Positions 33,183 to 42,246 of a stretch of 64,000 nucleotides of DNA are shown here, piece after piece. The stretch is taken from NCBI GenBank assembly GCA_938045585.1, contig CALIAU010000029.1:28575-92574 (forward strand), written 5' to 3'. Position 1 is the first letter of the stretch, and the number at the start of each line of letters is the position of its first letter. Under the pieces are notes generated by a model, which was not told where the DNA came from, searched no databases, and saw nothing but the letters and a program-made list of their open reading frames with translations. The position numbers and the translations under genes were made by a program. This stretch comes from an uncultured Saprospiraceae bacterium. GTDB taxonomy: Bacteria; Bacteroidota; Bacteroidia; Chitinophagales; Saprospiraceae.

Positions 33183-35516
33183 ATGAAAAACTTTTTTCTA
33201 TTACTTCTCTTTTTCTCATGCAGCAGCGCTCTAAAAGCCAGCCCATCAACAGTCTATCAATTCTTTCAGATCTTTGAAGGCATCGATCCAGGAAATGAAA
33301 ACAATGCTACCTATGCCATTAAAGCGGCAACATACAAGGCCGTAGCTGGTCCACATCCTTTTGTAATCATTGACAAGCCTACAAATTCTGATTACACCTA
33401 TAATATAAAACCGCTTTGGTTTAATAGCTACACCTTAGAAGCAGATTGTCAAGAACTTAATACCATTTTAGAATTACATCCGTTTGGAGATGTTACTATA
33501 GACTGCTCTAGCAGTTCAGACTGGGAAGGTCTCAAATTCATCTTTGATGAAGGTGTTACGTTGGAAGCAATTCCTTGTGCGTTCAGTGGATATGACCCCA
33601 TGATGGGATTCAACAAAATTAAAAACTTCTCCATCCTTGGTTATGGAGCTAAACTACTTGGGCAATATGATGAACATGCAGCTATGTTTAATAATCAATG
33701 GCCCTGCGAAAACCCAATCCCACCTGAAGATAATAATGCAAGATGTTATGATCCAGAAAACAACTACTACTATAAATGTTGGTTGGGTTTCAGTGCGCAG
33801 GGAAGAGCTGGGATACACCTGATGGGTTGTGAAAATATAGATATTCAAGGATTAGACATTGTAGACATGGGCTCTGATGGAATCACTCTAGATCCAGGCT
33901 TAGAACAAAATTATCTCTGGGATCATGACCTTCCTTCAAAAAATATCAGCATTAAAAATTGTAGCATTGAAAACTGTGGACGAGTTGGAATTTGTTTTTG
34001 TTCGTCTGAAAATTCAAGTGTATCTCATAGCAAGTTTGATCATAATGGATACCTAGTTACAGGATATGACATTGACGTAGAACCTTTCCATCCTGAACAT
34101 AGTGCAAACAATATATCAATTATGAAATGCTCTTTTGATGATGCTGCGAATGGTGCTATCACACTTGGTCCTAATGGACTTTCTGATGGAAATTCAGATT
34201 TTTCTGTTGATGTATTTGATTGCTCTATTTCAAATACCGAAATAGGACTCATTCAGGTAGGAGGGAAATTTGTCCCAAAAGCAAAAGATAAGGTAAACAT
34301 ACACAGGAATGCCGTAAAAAGATTAGGCAATGACGATACTCCTACTGGTATTCCTCCCAATTATGGAATTCTTTACCGTAGTAGATTCGACTGTGAAAAT
34401 GAAGAAACTGAGTACTTCTGGGAAGTGGATAACTTTGTAGTAAAAGAACTAAATACAAGTGGTCCTAATAGCTTTAACGCGAACAGCTACGGAATTCAAA
34501 TAAGCGGTAGAACGGAAATTCCAATTTCCAATGACAATTCATGCGGGGAGTCATGTGCCTTATTAGAATTATGCCCAGAGGATTCTTCAAAAGAATACTT
34601 TGGCGGAATCAATCTTCAAAACGTAGCGATGTATGATGAACATGCTGCAGGTGAGAGATTCTGGGAAAGGTTGGTATTGCAAGAAAAGGCACCCTACTGC
34701 AGAGAAGATGGTACAATTCTTAACAGCTTTAAAAACATTTCAACGGATAACGTTGTCAAAGTAAACCCATTGAACGTTGAAGGTAACAATGCAATTATGG
34801 ATGATAATAATCTCGATTGCGACATCGATGATTCATGTGACTTCAGCGGCAGCAGTCTTGAAACAGAGGTATTCAGACCTAAAGCAATCGTTAAATTGTT
34901 ATCTTCAGATGTCATTACCGAAGGGGAAGTTTTATCTTTTAAAATATGTACGCAGGGAAGAAGGGTAAATACAAATCCGATTGCAGTAGATTATCTTATT
35001 ACTGGAACTGCAGACAATCAAAAGGATTACGACTACCTAACAGGATCCACTGTAATTCCAGTTGGATCAAGATGTAGACGCTGCGACATCCAAACACGTA
35101 TTGATTGCAAAAACGAACTTGGGGGAGAAACAGTAAACTTGCAAATCACCCTAGATGACGACCTTACTTATACTTTTGGAAAAAACACATCTTTTGAAGT
35201 ATTGTTAGAAGATCTACATTGTGGAGATTTTAATGATGTTGTTGTCGAGGAGAGAGAATCCACAAAGGAGCAAAACAACTTAAACTTCAGTTTTTATCCT
35301 AACCCTAGTTCGGATGAACTGAACATTTTTCATGAAGAAGGAATAAATCAGTCGATAGTCATTTTATCAAAGGATGGTAAAATGCTTAAAAGCAAAGTCA
35401 GTCAGGGGAATTCCACCACATTTAATGTGTCTGATTTAAATAGTGGGATTTACTTTATAGGACTAACAAATAAAATTGGTGCGCCTCAATACAAAAAACT
35501 TATAATCAGTAAATAA
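33183..35516 (+). CDS. T9SS-exported parallel beta-helix protein with Calx-beta domain
   Basis: The 777-residue protein uses the ATG at 33183 so that the signal peptide (FFLLLLFFSCSSALKA) is first. Residues of about 150-480 form a right-handed parallel beta-helix, seen as repeating NISIKNCSIENCGRVGI, NSSVSHSKFDHNG and NNISIMKCSFDDAANG turns. A Calx-beta-like domain (SSDVITEGEVLSFKICTQG) follows at about 585-690. It ends with a T9SS tail (FYPNPSSDELNIF). Beta-helix proteins of this build are usually polysaccharide lyases/hydrolases or adhesins. No catalytic residues could be assigned. Confidence 0.8.
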   Translation: MKNFFLLLLFFSCSSALKASPSTVYQFFQIFEGIDPGNENNATYAIKAATYKAVAGPHPFVIIDKPTNSDYTYNIKPLWFNSYTLEADCQELNTILELHPFGDVTIDCSSSSDWEGLKFIFDEGVTLEAIPCAFSGYDPMMGFNKIKNFSILGYGAKLLGQYDEHAAMFNNQWPCENPIPPEDNNARCYDPENNYYYKCWLGFSAQGRAGIHLMGCENIDIQGLDIVDMGSDGITLDPGLEQNYLWDHDLPSKNISIKNCSIENCGRVGICFCSSENSSVSHSKFDHNGYLVTGYDIDVEPFHPEHSANNISIMKCSFDDAANGAITLGPNGLSDGNSDFSVDVFDCSISNTEIGLIQVGGKFVPKAKDKVNIHRNAVKRLGNDDTPTGIPPNYGILYRSRFDCENEETEYFWEVDNFVVKELNTSGPNSFNANSYGIQISGRTEIPISNDNSCGESCALLELCPEDSSKEYFGGINLQNVAMYDEHAAGERFWERLVLQEKAPYCREDGTILNSFKNISTDNVVKVNPLNVEGNNAIMDDNNLDCDIDDSCDFSGSSLETEVFRPKAIVKLLSSDVITEGEVLSFKICTQGRRVNTNPIAVDYLITGTADNQKDYDYLTGSTVIPVGSRCRRCDIQTRIDCKNELGGETVNLQITLDDDLTYTFGKNTSFEVLLEDLHCGDFNDVVVEERESTKEQNNLNFSFYPNPSSDELNIFHEEGINQSIVILSKDGKMLKSKVSQGNSTTFNVSDLNSGIYFIGLTNKIGAPQYKKLIISK

Positions 35517-35535
35517 AATAAATCATGCTCTATTT

Positions 35536-35579
35536 GTTGAAGAAAGCGATTGCTCCTACGCTTTCTTCAACTTTTTTTT
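35536..35579 (+). terminator. Intrinsic terminator
   Basis: A 13-bp perfect stem (GTTGAAGAAAGCG/CGCTTTCTTCAAC) with a 10-base loop is followed by eight T. It lies about 20 bp after the stop of the beta-helix protein. Confidence 0.9.
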
Positions 35580-35641
35580 GAATACAGTTCTACAAAGCAA
35601 AATGAAATGAATATTGTATATTCCTGATTCAATTTAGAATC

Positions 35642-38170
35642 ATGGCAAAGAATAATTATTTTCTCACTTTGTGTTTTAGTCTGTTTATACTTCTAGCTCT
35701 CCAAGCTCAAAAACCTGAGCTCTCTTATTATCTTTCTGAAAGCTCCTATGACTCAGCGGTTCCTAGCCCTGAAGAATTTCTTGGATATCAGGTAGGAGAA
35801 TGGCATGTCAGTCATGATCAATTGAAATATTACATGGAAAAGTTGGCCGAAACTTCAGATCGGGTGCGCATAGAGACCTACGGTTACTCGCATGAACAAA
35901 GACCTCTACAACTACTCACTATTACTAGCACAAAAAACCATGCGCGTTTAGATGATATTTTAGATAAACACCAGCGAATGGCAGATGGAGAAAATGTGGA
36001 TACTAAGGACCTACCGGCTGTCGTGTATCAAGGCTATAGTATTCATGGAAATGAAAGCAGTGGATCTAATGCTGCCCTACTTGTTGCGTATTATTTGGCT
36101 GCAGGCCAAGGAAAGACCGTCATGAATACATTGGATAATTTGGTCATTCTCCTAGACCCCTGCTATAACCCAGATGGTCTCACACGCTTTTCTACCTGGG
36201 CAAACAGTAATAGATATAAAAATCTCGTGTCTGACCCCAAGAGTCGAGAGTACAACGAACCATGGCCAAGAGGTCGTACGAATCATTATTGGTTTGATCT
36301 CAATAGAGACTGGCTGTTACTTACGCACCCTGAAAGCAAGGGGCGCATAAAAAACTTTCAGAAGTGGAATCCAAATGTGCTCACTGATCACCACGAAATG
36401 GGAAGTAATTCCACCTTCTTTTTTCAACCAGGTATCCCTAGTAGAACAAATCCAAATACACCGCAGATTAATCAAGACTTAACAGAAGAGATAGGGCACT
36501 ATCATGCGGGTGCGCTAGATTCTATTGGCTCCTTATATTATAGCAAAGAATCTTTCGATGACTTTTACTACGGTAAAGGATCTACTTATCCAGATGCACA
36601 AGGCTGTGTTGGTATTCTTTTTGAACAAGCGAGTTCGCGTGGACACCTTCAAGAAACTGTTAACGGTCTTCTAAGTTTTCCGTTTACAATACGTAATCAA
36701 GTGGTTACTTCTCTATCCACTCAGGAAGCAGCCGTGCGCATGCGTTCTGAATTACTTAAGTACAAAGGAGACTTTTTTAAAGATGCTATCCGACGTGCAG
36801 ATGCTCATAATGTAAAGGCATGGATTTTTGGCGATGAGGATACGTATAAACTCAATCGCTTTGTAGAAATCTTATTGTCGCACGACATAGAAGTAAACAG
36901 CCTTTCTCAAAACACCAATCAAGGTGGTAAATCCTTTGCAAAAGAGAAAGCCTATATTGTTTCCTTACGCCAACAACAATTCACCTTAGCGAAGTCCGTA
37001 TTTGAATCAGTTACCAGCTTTAATGACAGCTTGTTTTATGACGTGTCAGCCTGGACTATGCCACTTGCCTTTGATTTGGATTATGCTTCCTATACGGGTT
37101 CGGTACCAAAAAATCTCATGGGTGAAAAACTGAGTAGCAAGATTGTAAACAAAGGAAATTTTACAAATCAAGATGCAAGCTTTGCTTATACCATTCCTTG
37201 GAAGCAGTATATGGCTCCTACTGCCCTATTTAAAATGCAGGATGCGGGTTTAAACGTTAAGATTGCCAATGACGCCCAGGGACAAAAAGAACTCATTACC
37301 ACTGTCCAAAATCAAAAAATAAGTCCGAAAGAAATACAGACACTGATGTCTGAATTGAGTGCAGAATATGCCCTCACAATAACGGGAATAGATAAAGGGA
37401 CGCGTTCGGGTAAATACTATGGCAGTCCCTCGAATGCTTTTTTGGAGCAGCCAAAAATTGCCCTCATCTCAGGCACAGGGTTTAACAGTTATGACGTAGG
37501 CGAACTGTGGTTCCAACTGGACCATGTGATGGGACTTCCCTTTACTATGCTAGACAAAGCACAATTTGGCTCTACAGATCTTAGCAGATATAATCTTATT
37601 ATCATGGCAGATGGAAGAAGTATTGGGAGAGGATTAGATGGTGACAAGTTAAAAAAATGGGTGCAAGCAGGAGGAAATATAATCGCATTCAAAAACGCGA
37701 TTAATTATTTGAATAGCCAGGGAATTATTTCTGTTAAAAAAATTAAGCCAAAAAGTACGGGCGAACATCCAGACTATAAAACCTCTTCTTCTGCGAGAGG
37801 TGCGCAGGTAATTGGTGGTGCCATATTTGAATCAATTCTTGACATGACACACCCGCTTTCTTATGGCTACAAAGACAAATATCTACCTACATTTAAAAAG
37901 GGAACGCACTTTTATGAGCCTACTGCAAATGCACTAGCAACACCTGCAAAATATTCCAGTAATGCTTTACTCAGCGGATATGTTTCAGATGAAAATTTGA
38001 GTGCATTAAACAATTCTGCTGCCATCATGGTGCATGGACATGGCGGTGGCAAAGTTATAAGCATAACGGATAATCCCAATTTTAGAGGCTATTGGTGGGG
38101 AGGTAGTAAACTGTTTGCAAATGCGATATTCCTCAACGAACTTATTAGTAACAGTGCAGTACAAAAATAA
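35642..38170 (+). CDS. Exported M14 zinc carboxypeptidase
   Basis: The 842-residue protein has a signal peptide (CFSLFILLALQAQ). The N-terminal M14 carboxypeptidase domain has the zinc pair in YSIHGNESSG, substrate arginines near DLNRDWLLLTHPE, the third ligand in LTDHHEMGS and the catalytic glutamate in GILFEQASSRG. A second half contains a glutamine-amidotransferase-like fold (IALISGTGFNSYDVG to VQAGGNIIAFKNAINYL), usual for this Bacteroidota subfamily of about 830 residues. It trims C-terminal residues from peptides outside the inner membrane. It converges on the beta-lactamase gene with 18 bp between stops and no evident terminator. Confidence 0.9.
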   Translation: MAKNNYFLTLCFSLFILLALQAQKPELSYYLSESSYDSAVPSPEEFLGYQVGEWHVSHDQLKYYMEKLAETSDRVRIETYGYSHEQRPLQLLTITSTKNHARLDDILDKHQRMADGENVDTKDLPAVVYQGYSIHGNESSGSNAALLVAYYLAAGQGKTVMNTLDNLVILLDPCYNPDGLTRFSTWANSNRYKNLVSDPKSREYNEPWPRGRTNHYWFDLNRDWLLLTHPESKGRIKNFQKWNPNVLTDHHEMGSNSTFFFQPGIPSRTNPNTPQINQDLTEEIGHYHAGALDSIGSLYYSKESFDDFYYGKGSTYPDAQGCVGILFEQASSRGHLQETVNGLLSFPFTIRNQVVTSLSTQEAAVRMRSELLKYKGDFFKDAIRRADAHNVKAWIFGDEDTYKLNRFVEILLSHDIEVNSLSQNTNQGGKSFAKEKAYIVSLRQQQFTLAKSVFESVTSFNDSLFYDVSAWTMPLAFDLDYASYTGSVPKNLMGEKLSSKIVNKGNFTNQDASFAYTIPWKQYMAPTALFKMQDAGLNVKIANDAQGQKELITTVQNQKISPKEIQTLMSELSAEYALTITGIDKGTRSGKYYGSPSNAFLEQPKIALISGTGFNSYDVGELWFQLDHVMGLPFTMLDKAQFGSTDLSRYNLIIMADGRSIGRGLDGDKLKKWVQAGGNIIAFKNAINYLNSQGIISVKKIKPKSTGEHPDYKTSSSARGAQVIGGAIFESILDMTHPLSYGYKDKYLPTFKKGTHFYEPTANALATPAKYSSNALLSGYVSDENLSALNNSAAIMVHGHGGGKVISITDNPNFRGYWWGGSKLFANAIFLNELISNSAVQK

Positions 38171-38188
38171 ATTAAGAACGAACACTTT

Positions 38189-39022
38189 CTAGTCAATAAA
38201 TTGAAGCGCTTTAAAGGCTTGCATAGTGATTTCTTTTCTGATAGGAACAAAGTTTTGCATATCAAATTCTGCTAAGGGTTCTATGTTGCTTGCAAAATAA
38301 TATACATCGTTCTTTGTTTGTACTCTACCTACAAACCATCCGTTGTTATAATCTTCTTTCATATTCCAGCCCGTTTTCCCAGAAAGCGTATATTTCTCTT
38401 CTTCTTCAAGCACCATCATCTCTTGGACCATTGCTTCCGTTCTTTTTGATATAGGCAGCTTTGCATTATATAGGTTTTGGAGAAATTCTATTTGTTGAAA
38501 CTGACTTATTTTTGAAGCACCGGTTAGCCAAAAATTATCAATCGTTTTATCATCAAATACCATGGTATGATATTGTATAGAGTCTAAATATTTTCGCATC
38601 CGTTGTACTCCTATTTTGCGTGCAATACCCTGATAACAGGGTACGCAAGAAAAACGGAAGGCATCACGAAACATCAGATCTTTTTCCCACATTCTAAAAG
38701 CCCTGGGTTCACCCTTCCAAGGAATTACAATACTATCGTGCTCCATTACACCTGATTCTAAAGCAATTATCGAATGCGGTATTTTGTAAGTAGACGCAGG
38801 CAAAAATTTCCTAGTAGACCAGTCAAAATCATTGGAATAAAACACATCGTCTTTTTCACTGTAGATTAGAATCGAGCCTTGGACTAGAGCTGTATCTAAA
38901 ATTGCTTGAATAGAGGTTTTAGAAATATGTTTTGAGCTACTTTGTTCAGATACTGTAGCATCCTGTTTATTTACACAGGCAAGGAGAATAATTAAGTAAG
39001 TAAACACAAAGGTTTTCTTCAT
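38189..39022 (-). CDS. Class D (OXA-type) beta-lactamase-like lipoprotein
   Basis: The 277-residue protein starts with a lipoprotein signal ending LLAC (Cys16). Class D motifs are present: Ser77-Thr-Tyr-Lys80, Ser125-Cys-Val127, DNFWLTG with the conserved Trp, and Lys216-Thr-Gly218. The YGN motif expected near residue 155 reads FDD. It would hydrolyse beta-lactams in the periplasm through an acyl-serine intermediate; membrane attachment is predicted. No mobile element or regulator lies alongside, and base composition is like its neighbours, so it looks chromosomal and resident. The substrate range cannot be predicted. A BlaR-like sensor is unlikely, because no transmembrane signalling part is present. 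Confidence 0.85.
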   Translation of the reverse strand: MKKTFVFTYLIILLACVNKQDATVSEQSSSKHISKTSIQAILDTALVQGSILIYSEKDDVFYSNDFDWSTRKFLPASTYKIPHSIIALESGVMEHDSIVIPWKGEPRAFRMWEKDLMFRDAFRFSCVPCYQGIARKIGVQRMRKYLDSIQYHTMVFDDKTIDNFWLTGASKISQFQQIEFLQNLYNAKLPISKRTEAMVQEMMVLEEEEKYTLSGKTGWNMKEDYNNGWFVGRVQTKNDVYYFASNIEPLAEFDMQNFVPIRKEITMQAFKALQFID

Positions 39023-39085
39023 ACTTCAAAGTTACATTCTTAGGAGAAATAATGGAATTCGATTATTTTAAACTCTATTAAACGC

Positions 39086-39121
39086 TTAAAAAAAGAGGAA
39101 TTCAAATTCTGAATTCCTCTT
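39086..39121 (-). terminator. Intrinsic terminator for the dockerin-bearing protein
   Basis: An 11-bp stem (AAGAGGAATTC/GAATTCCTCTT), read on the minus strand, is followed by a run of seven T. It lies about 25 bp past the stop of the 801-residue secreted protein. Confidence 0.8.
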
Positions 39122-39144
39122 CTAAATATATTTTACGGAGCCTG

Positions 39145-41550
39145 TTAATCAATAATTATTTTTTTGTAGCCTTCCAACCCATTAGGTCCAAACAATTTCA
39201 GGACATACATACCTGGCTGGGCATCTAATTGCAAAGTCTTACTATTTAGTTTGCCCGCTTGGACACGCTGACCATTTAAGCCATAGAGTTGGTAACTGTC
39301 TATATTTAGCTCTGTATCAATCTGTAAGATTCCATTGGAAGGATTTGGATAAATACGAATCTCATCTGCCACAAGATCTTGGGTAGAGACAGTCTCTCCT
39401 TCTATAGCAATCACACGTTCTAGGTCTGGCAGACTATAGAAATTTTCTGCGTAGTCAGCAATGAGAATATCTGTCACTTTGATCCGTGTTTGATTTGTTG
39501 TGACGCCGTCCAAAATTTCCATGATAAACGAGTCGTCTATATCACTTACACTGGTGTCAAACTCTGTATTGTTCCCTTTTATTACCAATATTTTTCCTGG
39601 CTCGAGAATGGTTCCAAAACCTGTAAGGAAGCCACCAGCAATTCCACTTACTTGAGGGTCATTACCGAAAGGTTCAAATACATTGGGATTGTATTCGAGG
39701 ATATAGGACACACTATGAAAGTTTTCCATGTTTACAATATCAACCCCACCAAAAACAACACTAACAGGCGCATCTAGATCAATCATATCTGGAAAATCTA
39801 TTTCTATCGTTGCAGCATTTGCAAATGGTGTCGTTTCTTCCGTATGTGAAAGATAGTTTCTAGTTTCTAGTCCAAAGTTTGCACGTATTGCTGTACGATC
39901 CAAACCGTTTATTACTCCATCACCATTACAATCTGCATGTACCCTATTCACACCTGAAGCAAAACTTCCTGTACGATCATCAGCTGGAAATTCGTCCCAT
40001 TTGTTTGAAATAAATGCTCTCGGTGATTGATTATCCGCTGCTGTCTTTGCAACTGCAATACCGTGCAACATCCAATCCGTACGTTCTACTATTTCATTAT
40101 CATTTACATCACCAGGATATACACAGTTGTCAGCATCACACAGCGCATTTTGCGTACATACATTTTGAAAATTTTGATTATACATGTCTTGGATAGCAAT
40201 TGATTGCTCAATTGCAAAATTGACATTCTCCAAATGATTTAATCCAGCCGCACGATTGAGAGTATGCACAGCATCAATCTGCATTACAGCACCAGGCAGA
40301 TACGTCCCAAGATCCATGGAAGCTACTCCTCTCCAATCTCCTTCTGTCAAATCTTCCGCTGACATTGACCATTCTGTAGGGCTATTTGGGTTGCCAGGAA
40401 ATAAAAAACTCGTTTCGTCTGTACTGCCAGGGTTATATCCATTTCCACCTGTGGTTATGGGAGTTCCATCTCTCCATACACCATTTAGGTAGTTAAACAT
40501 CTCGTCATGAATCTGCGGATCTGTAGTTGCTGGATGTGGATTGCCTACACCTGCATTCTGAAATGCAATAAAGCTAGAAAGATCAAAATTTAAAAAACGC
40601 GTCGACTGTACTGGCACTTCTGTTGTAAATGGCATTACGCCTCCTTGGCAATTACCACCCGCATCTCCATCTTCTGCATCTTGATTATATACATATACAA
40701 GATTATTTTCTGGATCGCAACCAATATAATCATCCGTATAACAACCCAAATCAAAGTCTTGAAATAGAGCAACCCTAGCATCTCTCAAATCTTCACTTGC
40801 TCTATTTGTAATCTTATGGCGCGTAAATACAGAGTGATTTAACGCTTCATTCTCTGCACAACTAAATGCATACATGGTGAGCTGAATTTCGATCTGCGTT
40901 GGTCTACCTTGATTAGCAAAACCCACATCATTATACATTGCAAAGAGCATTTGATCTGGAATGACCCCTGGATCTAAAATTGGATGATCGCCTTGGAGTG
41001 GATCATAGATTCCGTCTCCGTTTTCATCATGAAAAGCTGCAGCATTTATGTTGTCTAAGACTCCTGCATAAAGCACATTGCCTCTTGCTGGCCATTCTAA
41101 AATATTATCAGACACAACTCCATCAATATTACCATCAGCAAAGTCCTCTAAGTGTGCGAGTATTTCCGTCCTATTCACTGACCACACTTTATTAAATAAT
41201 TCGGCATCAAGATCCTCAAAGGCAACACCCAATATAGGATCCAAAGGACCAGCTTGAAACGAACCACCGTCTTGATCATATAGATTAAAGGCTGAACGCA
41301 AATTACCAGCAGGATCAAGGCCGCCAATCCATAAATTACTTGCAAAAATTGTAGAAGCTGCATCTGCACCGGGAACATTAGGACCTATAAAATACCCTTC
41401 ATCATCATCACTAAAAAACATCATACCATTACTACTCATGGTAGTGAGAATTTTGTTAGCATTTAGAATGCCGTGATCAGGTTCTTGCGCTTGTAAGTAT
41501 AGAGTACAGCTTAATAGGAGAATTAAAACGCGTGTAGATATTCGTGTCAT
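39145..41550 (-). CDS. T9SS-exported protein with dockerin-type repeats and cohesin-like domain
   Basis: The 801-residue secreted protein has a signal peptide (ILLLSCTLYLQAQ). A large N-terminal domain is rich in calcium-loop-like segments (DENGDGIYDPLQGD). Two dockerin-type calcium repeats follow (YPGDVNDNEIVERTDW and DCNGDGVINGLDRTAIRANF), with CxxD cysteines nearby. A beta domain comes next with the look of a cohesin (PVSVVFGGVDIVNMENFHSV). It ends with a T9SS tail (IRIYPNPSNGILQI to YKKIIID). The N-terminal region recurs in large Bacteroidota surface proteins but has no function known to me. Confidence 0.75.
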   Translation of the reverse strand: MTRISTRVLILLLSCTLYLQAQEPDHGILNANKILTTMSSNGMMFFSDDDEGYFIGPNVPGADAASTIFASNLWIGGLDPAGNLRSAFNLYDQDGGSFQAGPLDPILGVAFEDLDAELFNKVWSVNRTEILAHLEDFADGNIDGVVSDNILEWPARGNVLYAGVLDNINAAAFHDENGDGIYDPLQGDHPILDPGVIPDQMLFAMYNDVGFANQGRPTQIEIQLTMYAFSCAENEALNHSVFTRHKITNRASEDLRDARVALFQDFDLGCYTDDYIGCDPENNLVYVYNQDAEDGDAGGNCQGGVMPFTTEVPVQSTRFLNFDLSSFIAFQNAGVGNPHPATTDPQIHDEMFNYLNGVWRDGTPITTGGNGYNPGSTDETSFLFPGNPNSPTEWSMSAEDLTEGDWRGVASMDLGTYLPGAVMQIDAVHTLNRAAGLNHLENVNFAIEQSIAIQDMYNQNFQNVCTQNALCDADNCVYPGDVNDNEIVERTDWMLHGIAVAKTAADNQSPRAFISNKWDEFPADDRTGSFASGVNRVHADCNGDGVINGLDRTAIRANFGLETRNYLSHTEETTPFANAATIEIDFPDMIDLDAPVSVVFGGVDIVNMENFHSVSYILEYNPNVFEPFGNDPQVSGIAGGFLTGFGTILEPGKILVIKGNNTEFDTSVSDIDDSFIMEILDGVTTNQTRIKVTDILIADYAENFYSLPDLERVIAIEGETVSTQDLVADEIRIYPNPSNGILQIDTELNIDSYQLYGLNGQRVQAGKLNSKTLQLDAQPGMYVLKLFGPNGLEGYKKIIID

Positions 41551-41639
41551 TGGTTAGAATTTTGTTGTATTCTAATATAAGATTTTCTTTTCTTCTTGTA
41601 TCCTGCTATCCATTAAATATTTTTAGGGTCCTCTTTATT

Positions 41640-41836
41640 TGTCCGCTTGAACAATAGCGATATCCTTCTCGCGTGAGCTGCCTGGAGAGTGGACGCAGTC
41701 CAGACCTGCATGGATGCGCATGCAAGCAGGCAGGGCCGACCGTTTAGGGAGCTAGGAAGGGAGCGACCCATATGCTGAACTTTCCTGGGTGCGTAAGCAC
41801 TCAGAAAGTGAAGGATATGGGGCACGCCCAAATTCT
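41640..41836 (-). repeat. Multi-stem palindromic intergenic element (REP-like), copy 3
   Basis: The strongest structure is a long hairpin: outer stem CCCATAT (41767-41773) with ATATGGG (41815-41821), a middle ACTTT/AAAGT, and an inner 8-bp stem CTGGGTGC/GCACTCAG closed by a GTAA tetraloop (41785-41804). It ends GGGGCACGCCCAAATTCT (41819-41836), shared exactly with the element at 6916-6933. Further palindromes (GCATGGATGCGCATGC region, CTGCCT/AGGCAG) lie to the left. It fills the gap between two minus-strand genes. Confidence 0.7.
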
Positions 41837-41855
41837 TACAATGAAATGTATTGTT

Positions 41856-42245
41856 TTATTGTTCTTCTAGAAAGATAGACTCAATGATAAAGGGTTGACC
41901 GGCAACTCTAACATTTGGAGGAGTCTCATACGTGTTCCCAGAAACAATAACCTTAAGATCATCTTTGGCGAAAGCTTCTGGCAGGTTACAGGGATGGAGT
42001 CGTGTATAATCAAAGACGAGCATCTTCTCTCCAATAATTGTAACAACAGTTGCTGCTTGCCCATTGATAGATTTAATCTGTTTTCTGCCTGGATAACAAT
42101 CTTCACTAATGGTATTGTTCGCTTCATCCTTGCTTTGCTCTTCCACTTCAATCAATGGTTCTGTAGTTGTGACAGAAGACTTATTTTTTGAAGAACTACA
42201 TTGTCCAAAACTCAAACTCAGACATAAGAAAAGGATATATCGCAT
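41856..42245 (-). CDS. Small predicted lipoprotein, unknown
   Basis: This 129-residue protein starts at the ATG at 42245, which gives a signal sequence (YILFLCLSLSFGQC) with a lipobox-like end. The frame is open upstream inside alaS, but those residues have no support. The mature part has an acidic, Ser/Thr/Glu-rich linker and a ~70-residue domain with two cysteines (SEDCYPGRKQ, LHPCNLPEAF) and several beta strands. It begins 1 bp after the alaS stop, so it is translated from the same transcript. No family is recognised. Confidence 0.65.
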   Translation of the reverse strand: MRYILFLCLSLSFGQCSSSKNKSSVTTTEPLIEVEEQSKDEANNTISEDCYPGRKQIKSINGQAATVVTIIGEKMLVFDYTRLHPCNLPEAFAKDDLKVIVSGNTYETPPNVRVAGQPFIIESIFLEEQ

Positions 42246-42246
42246 A

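Noticed and set aside
39145..41550. Cellulosome component
   Set aside because: Dockerin repeats are present, but no scaffoldin or glycoside hydrolase is nearby and the tail is a T9SS signal.
41867..42151. 94-codon minus-strand frame overlapping the small lipoprotein
   Set aside because: It is out of frame with the lipoprotein, which has a signal peptide and direct coupling to alaS.
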